Positions 16,164-23,923 of a stretch of DNA of 64,000 bases are shown here, one piece after another (the stretch's first letter is position 1; the number at the start of each line of letters is the position of its first letter). A program made the position numbers and the translations under genes. The notes beneath the pieces were generated by a model, which saw nothing but the letters and a program-made list of their open reading frames with translations, searched no databases and had not been told where the DNA came from. Source of the stretch: Lysobacter enzymogenes (lineage in GTDB: Bacteria > Pseudomonadota > Gammaproteobacteria > Xanthomonadales > Xanthomonadaceae); assembly GCF_023617245.1 (NCBI RefSeq), contig NZ_CP067396.1:6110001-6174000 (forward strand). Reading direction: 5' to 3'.

Positions 16164-17216
16164 ATGCGCCTTTCCCCCCGCCTGGCGCTGCCGCTGGCCG
16201 CCGCGCTCGCCGCCGTCGCGCCGCCGGCCGCCGCCGCCGGCATCGACTGCGCCAAGGCCGCCAACCGCAACGAACAAGCCATCTGCGCCGATCCGCTGCT
16301 GCGCCAGCGCGACGGCGAACTCGACGCCGCCTACGCCGCCGCGCGCAAGGCCAGCGACTACCGCGGCGAACTCAAGAAAGACCAGCAGGCCTGGCTGCGC
16401 GAGCGCGACCGCTGCGACGGCCAGGTGCGCTGCCTGCGCATGGCCTACGTCGGCCGCCTGACCGAACTCAAGCCGGCCGCGGTATCGGGCAAGTTCGACT
16501 GGAGCGGCGAGTGGACCCGCAGCGACGGCACCGCCACGCTCTCGCTCAAGCCGGTCGGCGAGGACCGCTACGAACTCGAACTGCAGGCCAGCTCCGGCGC
16601 CAACACCGGCCTGCTGTCGGGCCGCGCGCGCAAGGCCGGCGACAGCGAGATGACCTTCAAGGGCCAGGGCGACAACGCCCGCTGCGAACTGACCTTCCAC
16701 CGCTTCCACCGCCAGATCCAGATCGAGCAGCAGCACACCGGCAGCGACTGCGGCGTCGGCGTGGGCGTGTTCTTCAGCGGCCGCTACCTGCCCGGCCTGC
16801 CGGCGGCGGTGGCGACCACCCACTGGACCCTGCTCGACCTGGGCGTGGTGCTCAAGCCCGAGGACGACGCGCGCCTGCGCGCCCTGGTCGGCGAGGACTA
16901 CGACGCGCTGGTCGAGCGCATGGACGTCACCGACACCCGCACCGACGCCGAACTCAAGGCCCAGGTCACCAGCGGCTACGTGCGCGGGGTGGCGGTGACC
17001 ATGCGCGCGCTGCTGATCCAGGCCGACGACGGCCGGCAATGGGCGGCGGTGCGCGGCGAAGACAAGCGCGGCCACGCCGAACTGCGCTACTACAGCTCCG
17101 ATCCGGCCTGGACCGGCAAGCTGCCGGCGGCGGTGGACGCGTGGGCCGACGGCTACCAGGAACAGGTGCCGGTGCGGGCGATGTCGGTCGGCGGCCGCGT
17201 GCTGGCGCAACCGTGA
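16164..17216 (+). CDS. Secreted protein with LprI-like (DUF1311) N-terminal domain
   Basis: A 350-residue periplasmic protein with a signal peptide (LALPLAAALAAVAPPAAAA, to about 25). A DUF1311/LprI-type domain follows (about 28-95) with its four characteristic cysteines in IDCAKAANRNEQAICADPLL and RDRCDGQVRCLRMAYVGRL. The remaining ~250 residues (beta-rich, TRSDGTATLSLKPVG onward) match no family I recognise. LprI in mycobacteria inhibits lysozyme, so a protective role in the periplasm is possible. The stop codon overlaps the GTG start of zapE. Confidence 0.75.
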   Translation: MRLSPRLALPLAAALAAVAPPAAAAGIDCAKAANRNEQAICADPLLRQRDGELDAAYAAARKASDYRGELKKDQQAWLRERDRCDGQVRCLRMAYVGRLTELKPAAVSGKFDWSGEWTRSDGTATLSLKPVGEDRYELELQASSGANTGLLSGRARKAGDSEMTFKGQGDNARCELTFHRFHRQIQIEQQHTGSDCGVGVGVFFSGRYLPGLPAAVATTHWTLLDLGVVLKPEDDARLRALVGEDYDALVERMDVTDTRTDAELKAQVTSGYVRGVAVTMRALLIQADDGRQWAAVRGEDKRGHAELRYYSSDPAWTGKLPAAVDAWADGYQEQVPVRAMSVGGRVLAQP

Positions 17217-18325
17217 GCGCGCATCCGCAGGACGGCGCGGCGGCGCGCACGCCGTCGCAGGCCTACGCCGCCGGCGTCGCGCGCGGCGAATGGAGCGACG
17301 ATCCGGCCCAGCACCCGGCCTTGCGCGAACTCGACCGGATCCAGGCGCAACTGCTCGGCGCGCCCGAACCCGGCCTGTTCGACCGCCTGCGCGGCAAGCC
17401 GCGCGAAGGCGTGCGCGGGCTGTACCTGTGGGGCGGCGTCGGCCGCGGCAAGACCTTCCTGATCGATCTGTTCTACGAGCAGTTGCCGATCGCGCAGAAA
17501 CGCCGCACCCACTTCCACCGCTTCATGCGCGAGGTCCACGCCCAGCTGCGCGCGCACGCCGGCCAGAGCGATCCGCTGGCCAAGATCGCGCGCGAGTGGC
17601 GCGACAGCCTGCGGGTGCTGGTGCTGGACGAGTTCTTCGTCATCGACATCGGCGATGCGATGCTGCTCGGGCGCCTGCTCGAGCGCCTGTTCGCCGAGGG
17701 CGTGACCCTGGTCACCACCTCCAACATCGACCCGCCCAACCTCTACGCCGACGGCCTGCAGCGCGACCGCTTCAAGCCGGCGATCGAGCAGATCCAGTCC
17801 CATTGCCAGGTGCTGCTGCTCGACAGCCAGCGCGATTACCGGCTGCGCGCGCTGACCCGCTCGCCGGTGTACCGCGCGCCGCTGGACGCCGAATCTGACG
17901 CCTGGCTGGCCGGACGCTGGAAGGAGCTGTCGGCCGGCTGCGCGCCCGAATCCGGGCCGCTGCGCATCGACGACCGCGACATCGCGGTGCGCGCGCGCGC
18001 CGACGGCCACGCCTGGTTCGACTTCGCCGCGCTGTGCGAAGGCCCGCGCGCGGCCAGCGACTACATCGAGATCGCCACCGAGTACCACACCGTGCTGCTC
18101 GGCGGCATCCCGCTGTTCGACGGCCGCAACGACGATCCGGCGCGGCGCTTCGTCAACCTGATCGACGAGTTCTACGACCGCCACGTCAATCTGGTCTGCA
18201 CCGCCGCCGACGCGCCGACCGGGCTGTACCGCGGCGAGCGCCTGACCGGCGCGTTCGAACGCACCGCCTCGCGCCTGATCGAGATGCAGTCGGCCGAGTA
18301 CCTGGCGCGCGAGCACCGCGGCTAG
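17213..18325 (+). CDS. zapE: Cell division ATPase ZapE (AFG1-like)
   Basis: A 370-residue AAA ATPase that binds FtsZ and is needed for Z-ring constriction under stress in E. coli. Walker A is GGVGRGKTFLID (about 65-76), Walker B LRVLVLDEFFVIDI (about 134-147), and the AFG1 signatures HFHRFM (about 97-102) and TTSNIDPPNLYADGLQRDRF (about 165-184) are present. Start GTG 17213 overlaps the TGA of the previous gene, implying coupling. Length matches the family. No doubt about family membership. Confidence 0.95.
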   Translation: MSAHPQDGAAARTPSQAYAAGVARGEWSDDPAQHPALRELDRIQAQLLGAPEPGLFDRLRGKPREGVRGLYLWGGVGRGKTFLIDLFYEQLPIAQKRRTHFHRFMREVHAQLRAHAGQSDPLAKIAREWRDSLRVLVLDEFFVIDIGDAMLLGRLLERLFAEGVTLVTTSNIDPPNLYADGLQRDRFKPAIEQIQSHCQVLLLDSQRDYRLRALTRSPVYRAPLDAESDAWLAGRWKELSAGCAPESGPLRIDDRDIAVRARADGHAWFDFAALCEGPRAASDYIEIATEYHTVLLGGIPLFDGRNDDPARRFVNLIDEFYDRHVNLVCTAADAPTGLYRGERLTGAFERTASRLIEMQSAEYLAREHRG

Positions 18326-18876
18326 CCGCCGCGGCCCGTCGCTGCCTGCCGGGCCGCGACCGCGCGCGCCGTCGCCGGTGAAGGCCGCGTGCAGCGATTG
18401 CGCCGCTACGCGCGCCGGTTTGCGTTGCGTGCCCGCGCTCGTTCGCCGCGCCAGCGCGCCGCGCCGCGGCGCATTTCGCGCAACCGTGCACAACCGCGAC
18501 GCCCCGCGCACGCACGAGCCCGCCCGCGACTGAATGCCGCCGCGCCGCCGACGCCGGCGCGGCGCGAGCGGGCCGGCCGCGCGCACGGCGCGCGCAAAGT
18601 TTCGCTGCGCCGCCGCACGAACCGTCGAAAACCCTGTTTTCAAGGGGTTTTTCGCGCGCGGCGACGGCGCGCCCGCGCGCCCGGATCGAGGCCAAACCCC
18701 GCAAGCGCCAGGGTTTTTTCCGTGCGCGCGGCCGCAACAGGACGCGCGCGGCTGAAAAACCCGCATTTTTTTACGCCAAAGCTCTTGGCGACGCGGCGGG
18801 CTTGCCCTACATTCCGCCTTGCCGAGGGGTTAACCAGGCAACCCATCCATCCAACGCCGTACTACCGGAAAACACT
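18326..18876. promoter_or_regulatory. Long upstream region of the HU-like gene
   Basis: 551 bp without a convincing gene. The first 290 bp are very GC-rich. At 18626-18654 an almost perfect stem (CGAAAACCCT with AGGGGTTTTTCG) resembles a terminator or protein-binding hairpin. A candidate promoter follows (TTGGCG 18785-18790, 18-bp spacer, TACATT 18809-18814), giving a leader of roughly 55-60 nt. Confidence 0.45.
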
Positions 18877-19260
18877 ATGGCTACGAAAAAGACCGCTGCA
18901 AAGAAGAAGGCCGCGCCGAAGGCCGCCGCCAAGACCGCCGCTCCGAAGCCGATCAAGGAAGTGCTGAGCAAGTCGGGTCTGGTCGCGCACCTGGCCGAAA
19001 CCACCGGCGTCGTCGCCAAGGACGTGCGCTCGATCCTCGGCGCGCTGGAAGGCGCCGTGCACGCCTCGATCAACAAGAAGGGCGCCGGCGCGTTCACCCT
19101 GCCGGGCATCCTGAAGATCACCGCCGTCAGCGTCCCGGCCAAGCCGAAGCGCAAGGGCATCAACCCGTTCACCAAGGAAGAGCAGTGGTTCGCCGCCAAG
19201 CCGGCCACCGTCAAGGTGAAGGTGCGCCCGCTCAAGAAGCTCAAGGACGCCGCGCTCTGA
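18877..19260 (+). CDS. HU-family DNA-binding protein with Lys/Ala-rich N-terminal tail
   Basis: A 127-residue nucleoid protein. Residues 1-27 form a histone-H1-like tail of Lys, Ala and Pro (ATKKTAAKKKAAPKAAAK). Residues 28-127 form an HU/IHF-like domain (KEVLSKSGLVAHLAETTGV, KGAGAFTLPGILKI), with a diverged arm region INPFTKEEQWFAAKPA in place of the usual RNPxTG arm. Tailed HU-like proteins of this type occur in Xanthomonadaceae and some other proteobacteria. The gene is monocistronic with a terminator 49 bp downstream. Its leader and candidate promoter suggest strong expression. Confidence 0.9.
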   Translation: MATKKTAAKKKAAPKAAAKTAAPKPIKEVLSKSGLVAHLAETTGVVAKDVRSILGALEGAVHASINKKGAGAFTLPGILKITAVSVPAKPKRKGINPFTKEEQWFAAKPATVKVKVRPLKKLKDAAL

Positions 19261-19308
19261 TCCTGCGGATGCGGCGCGCTTCGGCCCGCCGCATCGGCTG
19301 CTTCGCCG

Positions 19309-19336
19309 GACGCCGCCTTCGGGCGGCGTTCGTGTT
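19309..19336 (+). terminator. Terminator after the HU-like gene
   Basis: ACGCCGCCTTCGGGCGGCGT hairpin followed by a T-rich stretch (CGTGTTTTCG). Confidence 0.75.
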
Positions 19337-19360
19337 TTCGCGGCGCGGCGATCGGAGCGA

Positions 19361-19462
19361 AGAGCGTCGGGCCTGAAGGCCCTCCCACAAATGCAAAGGC
19401 CCGGGCCGCGACCACCCGATGCCGAGGACTGTTGTGGGAGGGCCTTCAGGCCCGATGCTTTT
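19361..19462. repeat. REP-like family A, inverted pair
   Basis: Both arms carry the GGGCC/GGCCC stem variant (GGGCC-TGAA-GGCCC at about 19369-19382 and GGGCC-TTCA-GGCCC at about 19439-19452), in inverted orientation. Confidence 0.85.
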
Positions 19463-19580
19463 CGGCCAGCGACCACGCTCCGGCCCGCGCCAAAAAATGA
19501 ATGCGATGAAGCCACGCACGCGCCGCATCTCCGGCGCGACCGCCGTGGCATAGTGCGCGCATTCGCCTTGGAGCTCCGTC

Positions 19581-19850
19581 GTGGATCCGATCAGCCTGGA
19601 AGACTTGGCCTTGCTGGACGTTTTGCAGCGCATCGATCAGGGCCACGCGCCGGGCCACCATTCGCGCGCCCTCAGCGAACGCCTGGTCGAGGCGGCGTTG
19701 GCCGAGGCCGGCGAGGACGGCGTGCTGATCCTCACCGACGCGGGCGTGGAGCGTTGCAAGTCGCTGCGCCACCGGGTCGCGGCGGATACCGAAGCCGCGC
19801 AGGTGCTCAAGGAGCGCGAGGACGCGGCGCAGGAAACCGATGCGCCCTGA
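19581..19850 (+). CDS. Small hypothetical protein (89 aa)
   Basis: I do not recognise a family. The 89-residue acidic, mostly helical protein begins at GTG 19581 (MDPISLEDLALLDVLQRIDQ) and ends in EREDAAQETDAP. It has no TM segment, signal peptide or cysteine pattern. Codon use is GC-rich at third positions like neighbouring genes, and a possible -10 (CATAGT, 19549-19554) precedes it, supporting a real gene. Both flanks are repeat-filled gaps. Confidence 0.6.
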   Translation: MDPISLEDLALLDVLQRIDQGHAPGHHSRALSERLVEAALAEAGEDGVLILTDAGVERCKSLRHRVAADTEAAQVLKEREDAAQETDAP

Positions 19851-20194
19851 CCGCAGCGACTTTGCCTCATCGGCTTTTTCGCCCGCCACGTCTCGCGCGC
19901 GTTCCCGATTTCTCTTGTAGCAGCGACCTGTAGGAGCGACGCAAGTCGCGACCGCGCCAGCGCGATAACGACGCGCCTCGCCTACCTGAGCGACCTCGCG
20001 GTATCCGCTACTGTCGCGGGATCGCCGTCGCCGTAGTTGCAGTGTCGCGGTCGCGGCTTGCGCCGCTCCTACAGGGAGCGGGCGCGACATTCGCATCGCG
20101 GGCTACACAAAGAAACATCTGTGCACGCGCGCGGCTCTTGCCCGCGTCGGATTCGTCCCGATATCCAGGGTTCCGCCGCCACCGCCGTTCGCGC
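19851..20194. repeat. Gap with REP-like family B inverted pair
   Basis: 344 bp. A family B pair occupies about 19928-19957 (GCGAC-GCAA-GTCGC stem variant) and 20045-20079 (inverted, GCGGC/GCCGC variant). No gene or clear promoter is seen in the rest. Confidence 0.8.
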
Positions 20195-21010
20195 ATGACG
20201 ACGCCGTACGATCGACACCTCGCGCTGTGGAACCTCAGCGCCGACGGAGCGCCCATCCATACCCACAGCAGCGATCTGTTGCCGGTGCGCCATGAAGGCC
20301 GCCCGGCGATGCTCAAGATCGCGCGCGAAGCCGAGGAGAAGCGCGGCGGCCTGTTGATGAACTGGTGGGACGGCGACGGCGCCGCGCGCGTCTACGCCGA
20401 CGACGGCGAGGGCGCGCTGTTGCTCGAACGCGCCTGCGGGCCGCGCTCGCTGGTGCAGATGGCGCGCAACGGCCAGGACGAGGAAGCCACGCGGGTCCTG
20501 TGCGGCGCGATCGCGCGGCTGCACGCGCCGCGGCCGCAACCGCCGCCGGACGGACTGGCGGGCTTGCGCGAATGGTTCGCCGACCTGCCGGTGTACGCGG
20601 CCAGCCACGGCGGCGTGCTGCGGCGCTGCTGGGAAGTCGCGCAGGAGTTGCTCGACGATCCGCGCGAAGTGGTGCCGCTGCACGGCGACATCCACCACGA
20701 GAACGTACTCGACGCCGGCCCGCAACGCGGCTGGATCGCCATCGATCCCAAGCGGGTGATGGGCGAGCGCGGATTCGACTACGCCAACCTGTTCACCGAT
20801 CCCGACGGCGAGACCGCGCTGGCGCCGGGGAATTTCGAGCGCCGGCTGGTGGTGGTGTGCGAACACGCGCGGATCGAGCGGCGACGGATGCTGCAGTGGA
20901 TCGTCGCATTCCAGGGCCTGTCGGCGGCGTGGTTCCTCAGCGATGCCGAGCAGCCGGACAAGGAGTTCGCGATCATCGGCAAGGCCTTGAACGAGTTGGA
21001 TCGGGTTTGA
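20195..21010 (+). CDS. Aminoglycoside/hydroxyurea-type phosphotransferase
   Basis: A 271-residue kinase of the APH(6)/hydroxyurea phosphotransferase group. It has a Brenner-type catalytic loop HGDIHHENVLDAG (about 165-177), a metal-binding Asp in AIDPKRVMGERGFDYANLF (about 184-202), and an N-terminal nucleotide-binding half with AMLKIAREAEEKRGG. These enzymes phosphorylate streptomycin-like antibiotics, but chromosomal members often act on other small molecules, so resistance is not shown. No mobile element is adjacent. Confidence 0.82.
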   Translation: MTTPYDRHLALWNLSADGAPIHTHSSDLLPVRHEGRPAMLKIAREAEEKRGGLLMNWWDGDGAARVYADDGEGALLLERACGPRSLVQMARNGQDEEATRVLCGAIARLHAPRPQPPPDGLAGLREWFADLPVYAASHGGVLRRCWEVAQELLDDPREVVPLHGDIHHENVLDAGPQRGWIAIDPKRVMGERGFDYANLFTDPDGETALAPGNFERRLVVVCEHARIERRRMLQWIVAFQGLSAAWFLSDAEQPDKEFAIIGKALNELDRV

Positions 21011-21031
21011 GGGCGATCGCGACCTGACAGG

Positions 21032-21154
21032 AAAGCGTCGGGCCTGAAGGCCCTCCCACAACAGCACAAGCACGGGCCAAGCGAGCCCGACGTCGAGTGC
21101 TGTTGTGGGAGGGCCTTTGCTGTTGTGGGAGGGCCTTCAGGCCCGACGCTGTCC
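21032..21154. repeat. REP-like family A cluster
   Basis: An inverted pair plus a partial duplication of the right arm: the string TGCTGTTGTGGGAGGGCCTT occurs at 21099-21118 and again at 21118-21137. The second run completes the hairpin and the first stops at its stem. Confidence 0.85.
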
Positions 21155-21173
21155 GCTCAGCTCGCGACGCACC

Positions 21174-22565
21174 TCACCGCCCCGCCGCCTCCCACCCGCC
21201 GCCCAGCGCCTTGTACAGGTTCACCTCCGCCGTCAGCGCGTCGCCCTGCAACTGCAGCGCGGTCAGTTCCGCGTTGAACAGGTTGCGCTGCGCGTCGAGT
21301 TCTTCCAGGTACGAGGCATAACCCTCGTTGTAGCGGTTGTGCGCGATCCGCAGCGCTTCGGCCAGCGCCTGTTGCTGCTGCACGGCCTGCTCGCGCTGTT
21401 CGCGCAGGTGGGCGATCGCCGCCATCGCGTCCTCGACTTCGGCGAACGCGGTCAGCACGGTCTTCTGATAGCCCAGCACCGCCTGGTCGCGGCGCGCGGC
21501 GCTGGCGTGGACGCCGGCGCGCAGGCGGCCGGCGTTGAACAGCGGCGCCAGCACGCTGCCGCCGACGCTCCACACCCGGATCGGGTCGCCGTGCAGCAGG
21601 CTCGATTCCAGGCTGCCGATCGAACCGGTCAGGCGCAGCGACGGCAGCAGTTGCGCGCGCGCGGCGGCGAGGCTGGCGTCGCTGGCGGCGATCTGCGCCT
21701 CGCCCTGGGCGATGTCGGGACGGCGCCGCAGCAGTTGCGAGGGCACGCCGGCCGCCGGCAGCGCGGGCGCGGCGATCTCGGCCAGCGGCCGGCCGCGTTG
21801 GATCGGCTGCGGCGCGCGGCCGAGCAAGACCGACAGCGCGTCTTCCTGGCGCCGGATCGCCAGCGCCAGCTGCGGCACCACCTGCGCGGTGGCGCGGTAT
21901 TCGGCCTGGGCCTGGGCCAGTTCCAGGCGCGAGGTGTAGCCGGTGTCGTAGCGGCGCTGGGCCAGCTTGAGCGCGTTCTCGCGCGAGGCCAGGGTGCGCC
22001 GCGCCACGTCCAGGCGCGCGTCGCTGGCGCGCAGTCCCAGATAACCGGAGGCCACCGCCGCGGCGACGCTCAGGCGCACGCTGTCGGCGCCGGTCTGGCT
22101 GGCGAGCAGGTTGGCGCGCGCCGCGTCGGTCAGCGAACCCAGGCGGCCCCACAGATCGACTTCGTATGCCGCCTGGAACTGCGGCTGGCTGACGGTCGAC
22201 AGATTCGGCCGTCCGGTCGCCGCGCCGACGCTGCGCGCGCGGGTGGCGCTGCCGGCCAGATCGAGCGTCGGCCACTGCTGCGCGCCCTGCGCGTCGAGCA
22301 GCGCGCGCGCCTCGGCCACGCGCGCGGCGGCCAGGCGCAGGTCGGTGTTGTGTTCGAGCGCGGTCTCGACCAACTGCGACAGCGCCGGATCGTTGTAGCC
22401 GCGCCACCAGTCGCGTTGCACCGCGATGCCGGCGCCGGGCGCGTCGCGCCAGGCCGCGGGCGGCGCGTCCAGCGCCGGCGGCGGGGCGACGGTGACGCAG
22501 GCGGCGAGCGCCGCCGTCGCCGCGGCGAGCGCGGCGGTGCGCGCGAGCGTGCGGAGCCGGCTCAT
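21174..22565 (-). CDS. RND/MFS efflux outer-membrane factor, NodT/OprM family
   Basis: Predicted TolC-like outer-membrane channel lipoprotein of 463 residues completing a tripartite pump. The lipoprotein signal has lipobox LAAC (Cys about 23). Two OEP repeats cover about 60-245 and 265-455, with family segments RDWWRGYNDPALSQLV, AAYEVDLWGRLGSLTDAARANLLAS, LLRRRPDIAQGEAQIAA and RYNEGYASYLEELDAQRNLFNAELTA-type sequence. ATG 22565 overlaps the TGA of the adaptor gene (ATGA), so it is translationally coupled. It is the last gene of the efflux operon. Confidence 0.94.
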   Translation of the reverse strand: MSRLRTLARTAALAAATAALAACVTVAPPPALDAPPAAWRDAPGAGIAVQRDWWRGYNDPALSQLVETALEHNTDLRLAAARVAEARALLDAQGAQQWPTLDLAGSATRARSVGAATGRPNLSTVSQPQFQAAYEVDLWGRLGSLTDAARANLLASQTGADSVRLSVAAAVASGYLGLRASDARLDVARRTLASRENALKLAQRRYDTGYTSRLELAQAQAEYRATAQVVPQLALAIRRQEDALSVLLGRAPQPIQRGRPLAEIAAPALPAAGVPSQLLRRRPDIAQGEAQIAASDASLAAARAQLLPSLRLTGSIGSLESSLLHGDPIRVWSVGGSVLAPLFNAGRLRAGVHASAARRDQAVLGYQKTVLTAFAEVEDAMAAIAHLREQREQAVQQQQALAEALRIAHNRYNEGYASYLEELDAQRNLFNAELTALQLQGDALTAEVNLYKALGGGWEAAGR

Positions 22566-23908
22566 CGCGATGGCGTCCCGTGGTTGGCCGGATCGCGCTT
22601 CGCGGCGGCGGCATCGGGCGGGCCGGCCGGCGAAGGCGCGCTGTGCGACGAAGCGTCGTTCGCAGGCCCTCCATTCGAAAGCGTGCCGCTCGAAGCCTCG
22701 TCGTCCGCAGGCCCGACGCTCGACGTCGGACTCGCCGCCGCGCCCGCCGACGCCGCGCCGTCGTCGGCCTGCAACGCCGGCACCGAGGCGTCGCGCGCCG
22801 CATCCGCGGCCGCGGCCTGTTCGGCGCGATGCACCGCGTCGGCATCGATCGCGCTCGCAGTATCGACCGTCGCCTCCACCGACATGCCCGGCCGCAGGCG
22901 CGCGACCAGCGCGCGCTCGGCCTCGTCGCGGCCGGGTTCGAGCGCGATGCGCACCGGCAGGCGCTGGGCGACCTTGGTGAAGTTGCCGGTGGCGTTGTCG
23001 GTCTTGATCACGCTGAATTCCGAACCGGTCGCCGGCGAGAGCCGCTCGACCCGGCCGCGCAGGGTCTTGCCGTCGAGCGCGTCGACCCGGAACCATGCCG
23101 CCTGCCCCGGGCGGATGCCGGCGGTCTGCGATTCCTTGAAGTTCGCCACCACCCACACCCGATGCGGCACCAGCTGCATCAGCTGGGTGCCGGGGGTGAC
23201 GTACTGGCCCAGGCGCACGCCGATCTCGCCGAGCTGGCCGTCCTGCGGCGCCAGGATGCGGGTGTTGGCCAGGTCGATTTCGGCCAGCTTGAGCGCGGCG
23301 CGCGCATTGGCCACCGCCGCGGTCAGCGCGTCGCGGTTGACGATCACCGAACGCACGTCCTCGTCGGCCGAACGGCGCGCGGCCTGGGCCTGGCCCATCG
23401 AGGCCTCGGCCTGGCGCAACGCGGCCAGGGTCTGGTCGCGCTCGCGCTTGGACAGCGAGCCGTCGCCGACCAACGCTTCGGCGCGGCGCATGTCGGCCTG
23501 GGCGCGGGCGAGGTTGGCCTGCGCCGCCTTGAGCTGTGCGTCCACGTTCGCCACCGCGGCCTCGCGCACGCGCTGGGCCTGGGTCGAGTTGGACAGGTTG
23601 GCTTGCTGCGCGGCGAGGTTGGCCTGGGCCTGGTCCAGGCGCTGGCGGTAGTTGCGCGCGTCGAGTTCGACCAGCACCTGCCCGGCCTTGACCTGCATGT
23701 AGTCCTGCACCCGCACCTGGGCGACGTAGCCGTCGACCTTCGGCGCGATCACGGTGACGCTGCCGCGCACGTAGGCGTTCTCGGTGGTCTGGCGCGCGCT
23801 GGAGAACGGCCACAGCCGCCAGGCGTAGAGGATCACCAGCACCGCCAGCAGCGCGATCAGCAGCGCCGGGATGGTGGCCTTGGATTTGAAGGGCGTCTTC
23901 AGGGGCAT
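22562..23908 (-). CDS. HlyD/EmrA-type periplasmic adaptor
   Basis: Membrane-fusion subunit of 448 residues linking the MFS pump to the outer-membrane factor. TM anchor is at about 12-32. The lipoyl half-motif is TVIAPKVDGYVAQVRVQDYMQVKAG (about 51-75, given here as positions). A long alpha-hairpin covers about 85-210 and the second lipoyl half is TRILAPQDGQLGEIGVRLGQ. The last ~90 residues are Ala/Ser/Asp/Pro-rich low complexity, unusual for EmrA-like proteins. The MFS gene ends 15 bp upstream. Family placement is firm; the substrate is unknown. Confidence 0.93.
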   Translation of the reverse strand: MPLKTPFKSKATIPALLIALLAVLVILYAWRLWPFSSARQTTENAYVRGSVTVIAPKVDGYVAQVRVQDYMQVKAGQVLVELDARNYRQRLDQAQANLAAQQANLSNSTQAQRVREAAVANVDAQLKAAQANLARAQADMRRAEALVGDGSLSKRERDQTLAALRQAEASMGQAQAARRSADEDVRSVIVNRDALTAAVANARAALKLAEIDLANTRILAPQDGQLGEIGVRLGQYVTPGTQLMQLVPHRVWVVANFKESQTAGIRPGQAAWFRVDALDGKTLRGRVERLSPATGSEFSVIKTDNATGNFTKVAQRLPVRIALEPGRDEAERALVARLRPGMSVEATVDTASAIDADAVHRAEQAAAADAARDASVPALQADDGAASAGAAASPTSSVGPADDEASSGTLSNGGPANDASSHSAPSPAGPPDAAAAKRDPANHGTPSR

Positions 23909-23923
23909 GGGGCGTCCTTCGGG

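Noticed and set aside
18389..18967. A 192-codon open frame upstream of and overlapping the HU-like gene
   Set aside because: Arg/Pro/Ala-rich with no domain, and it overlaps the HU-like coding sequence in another frame; third-position composition does not support it.
20195..21010. Acquired aminoglycoside-resistance gene
   Set aside because: There is no mobile element, integron or base-composition shift; it looks like an ordinary chromosomal kinase.
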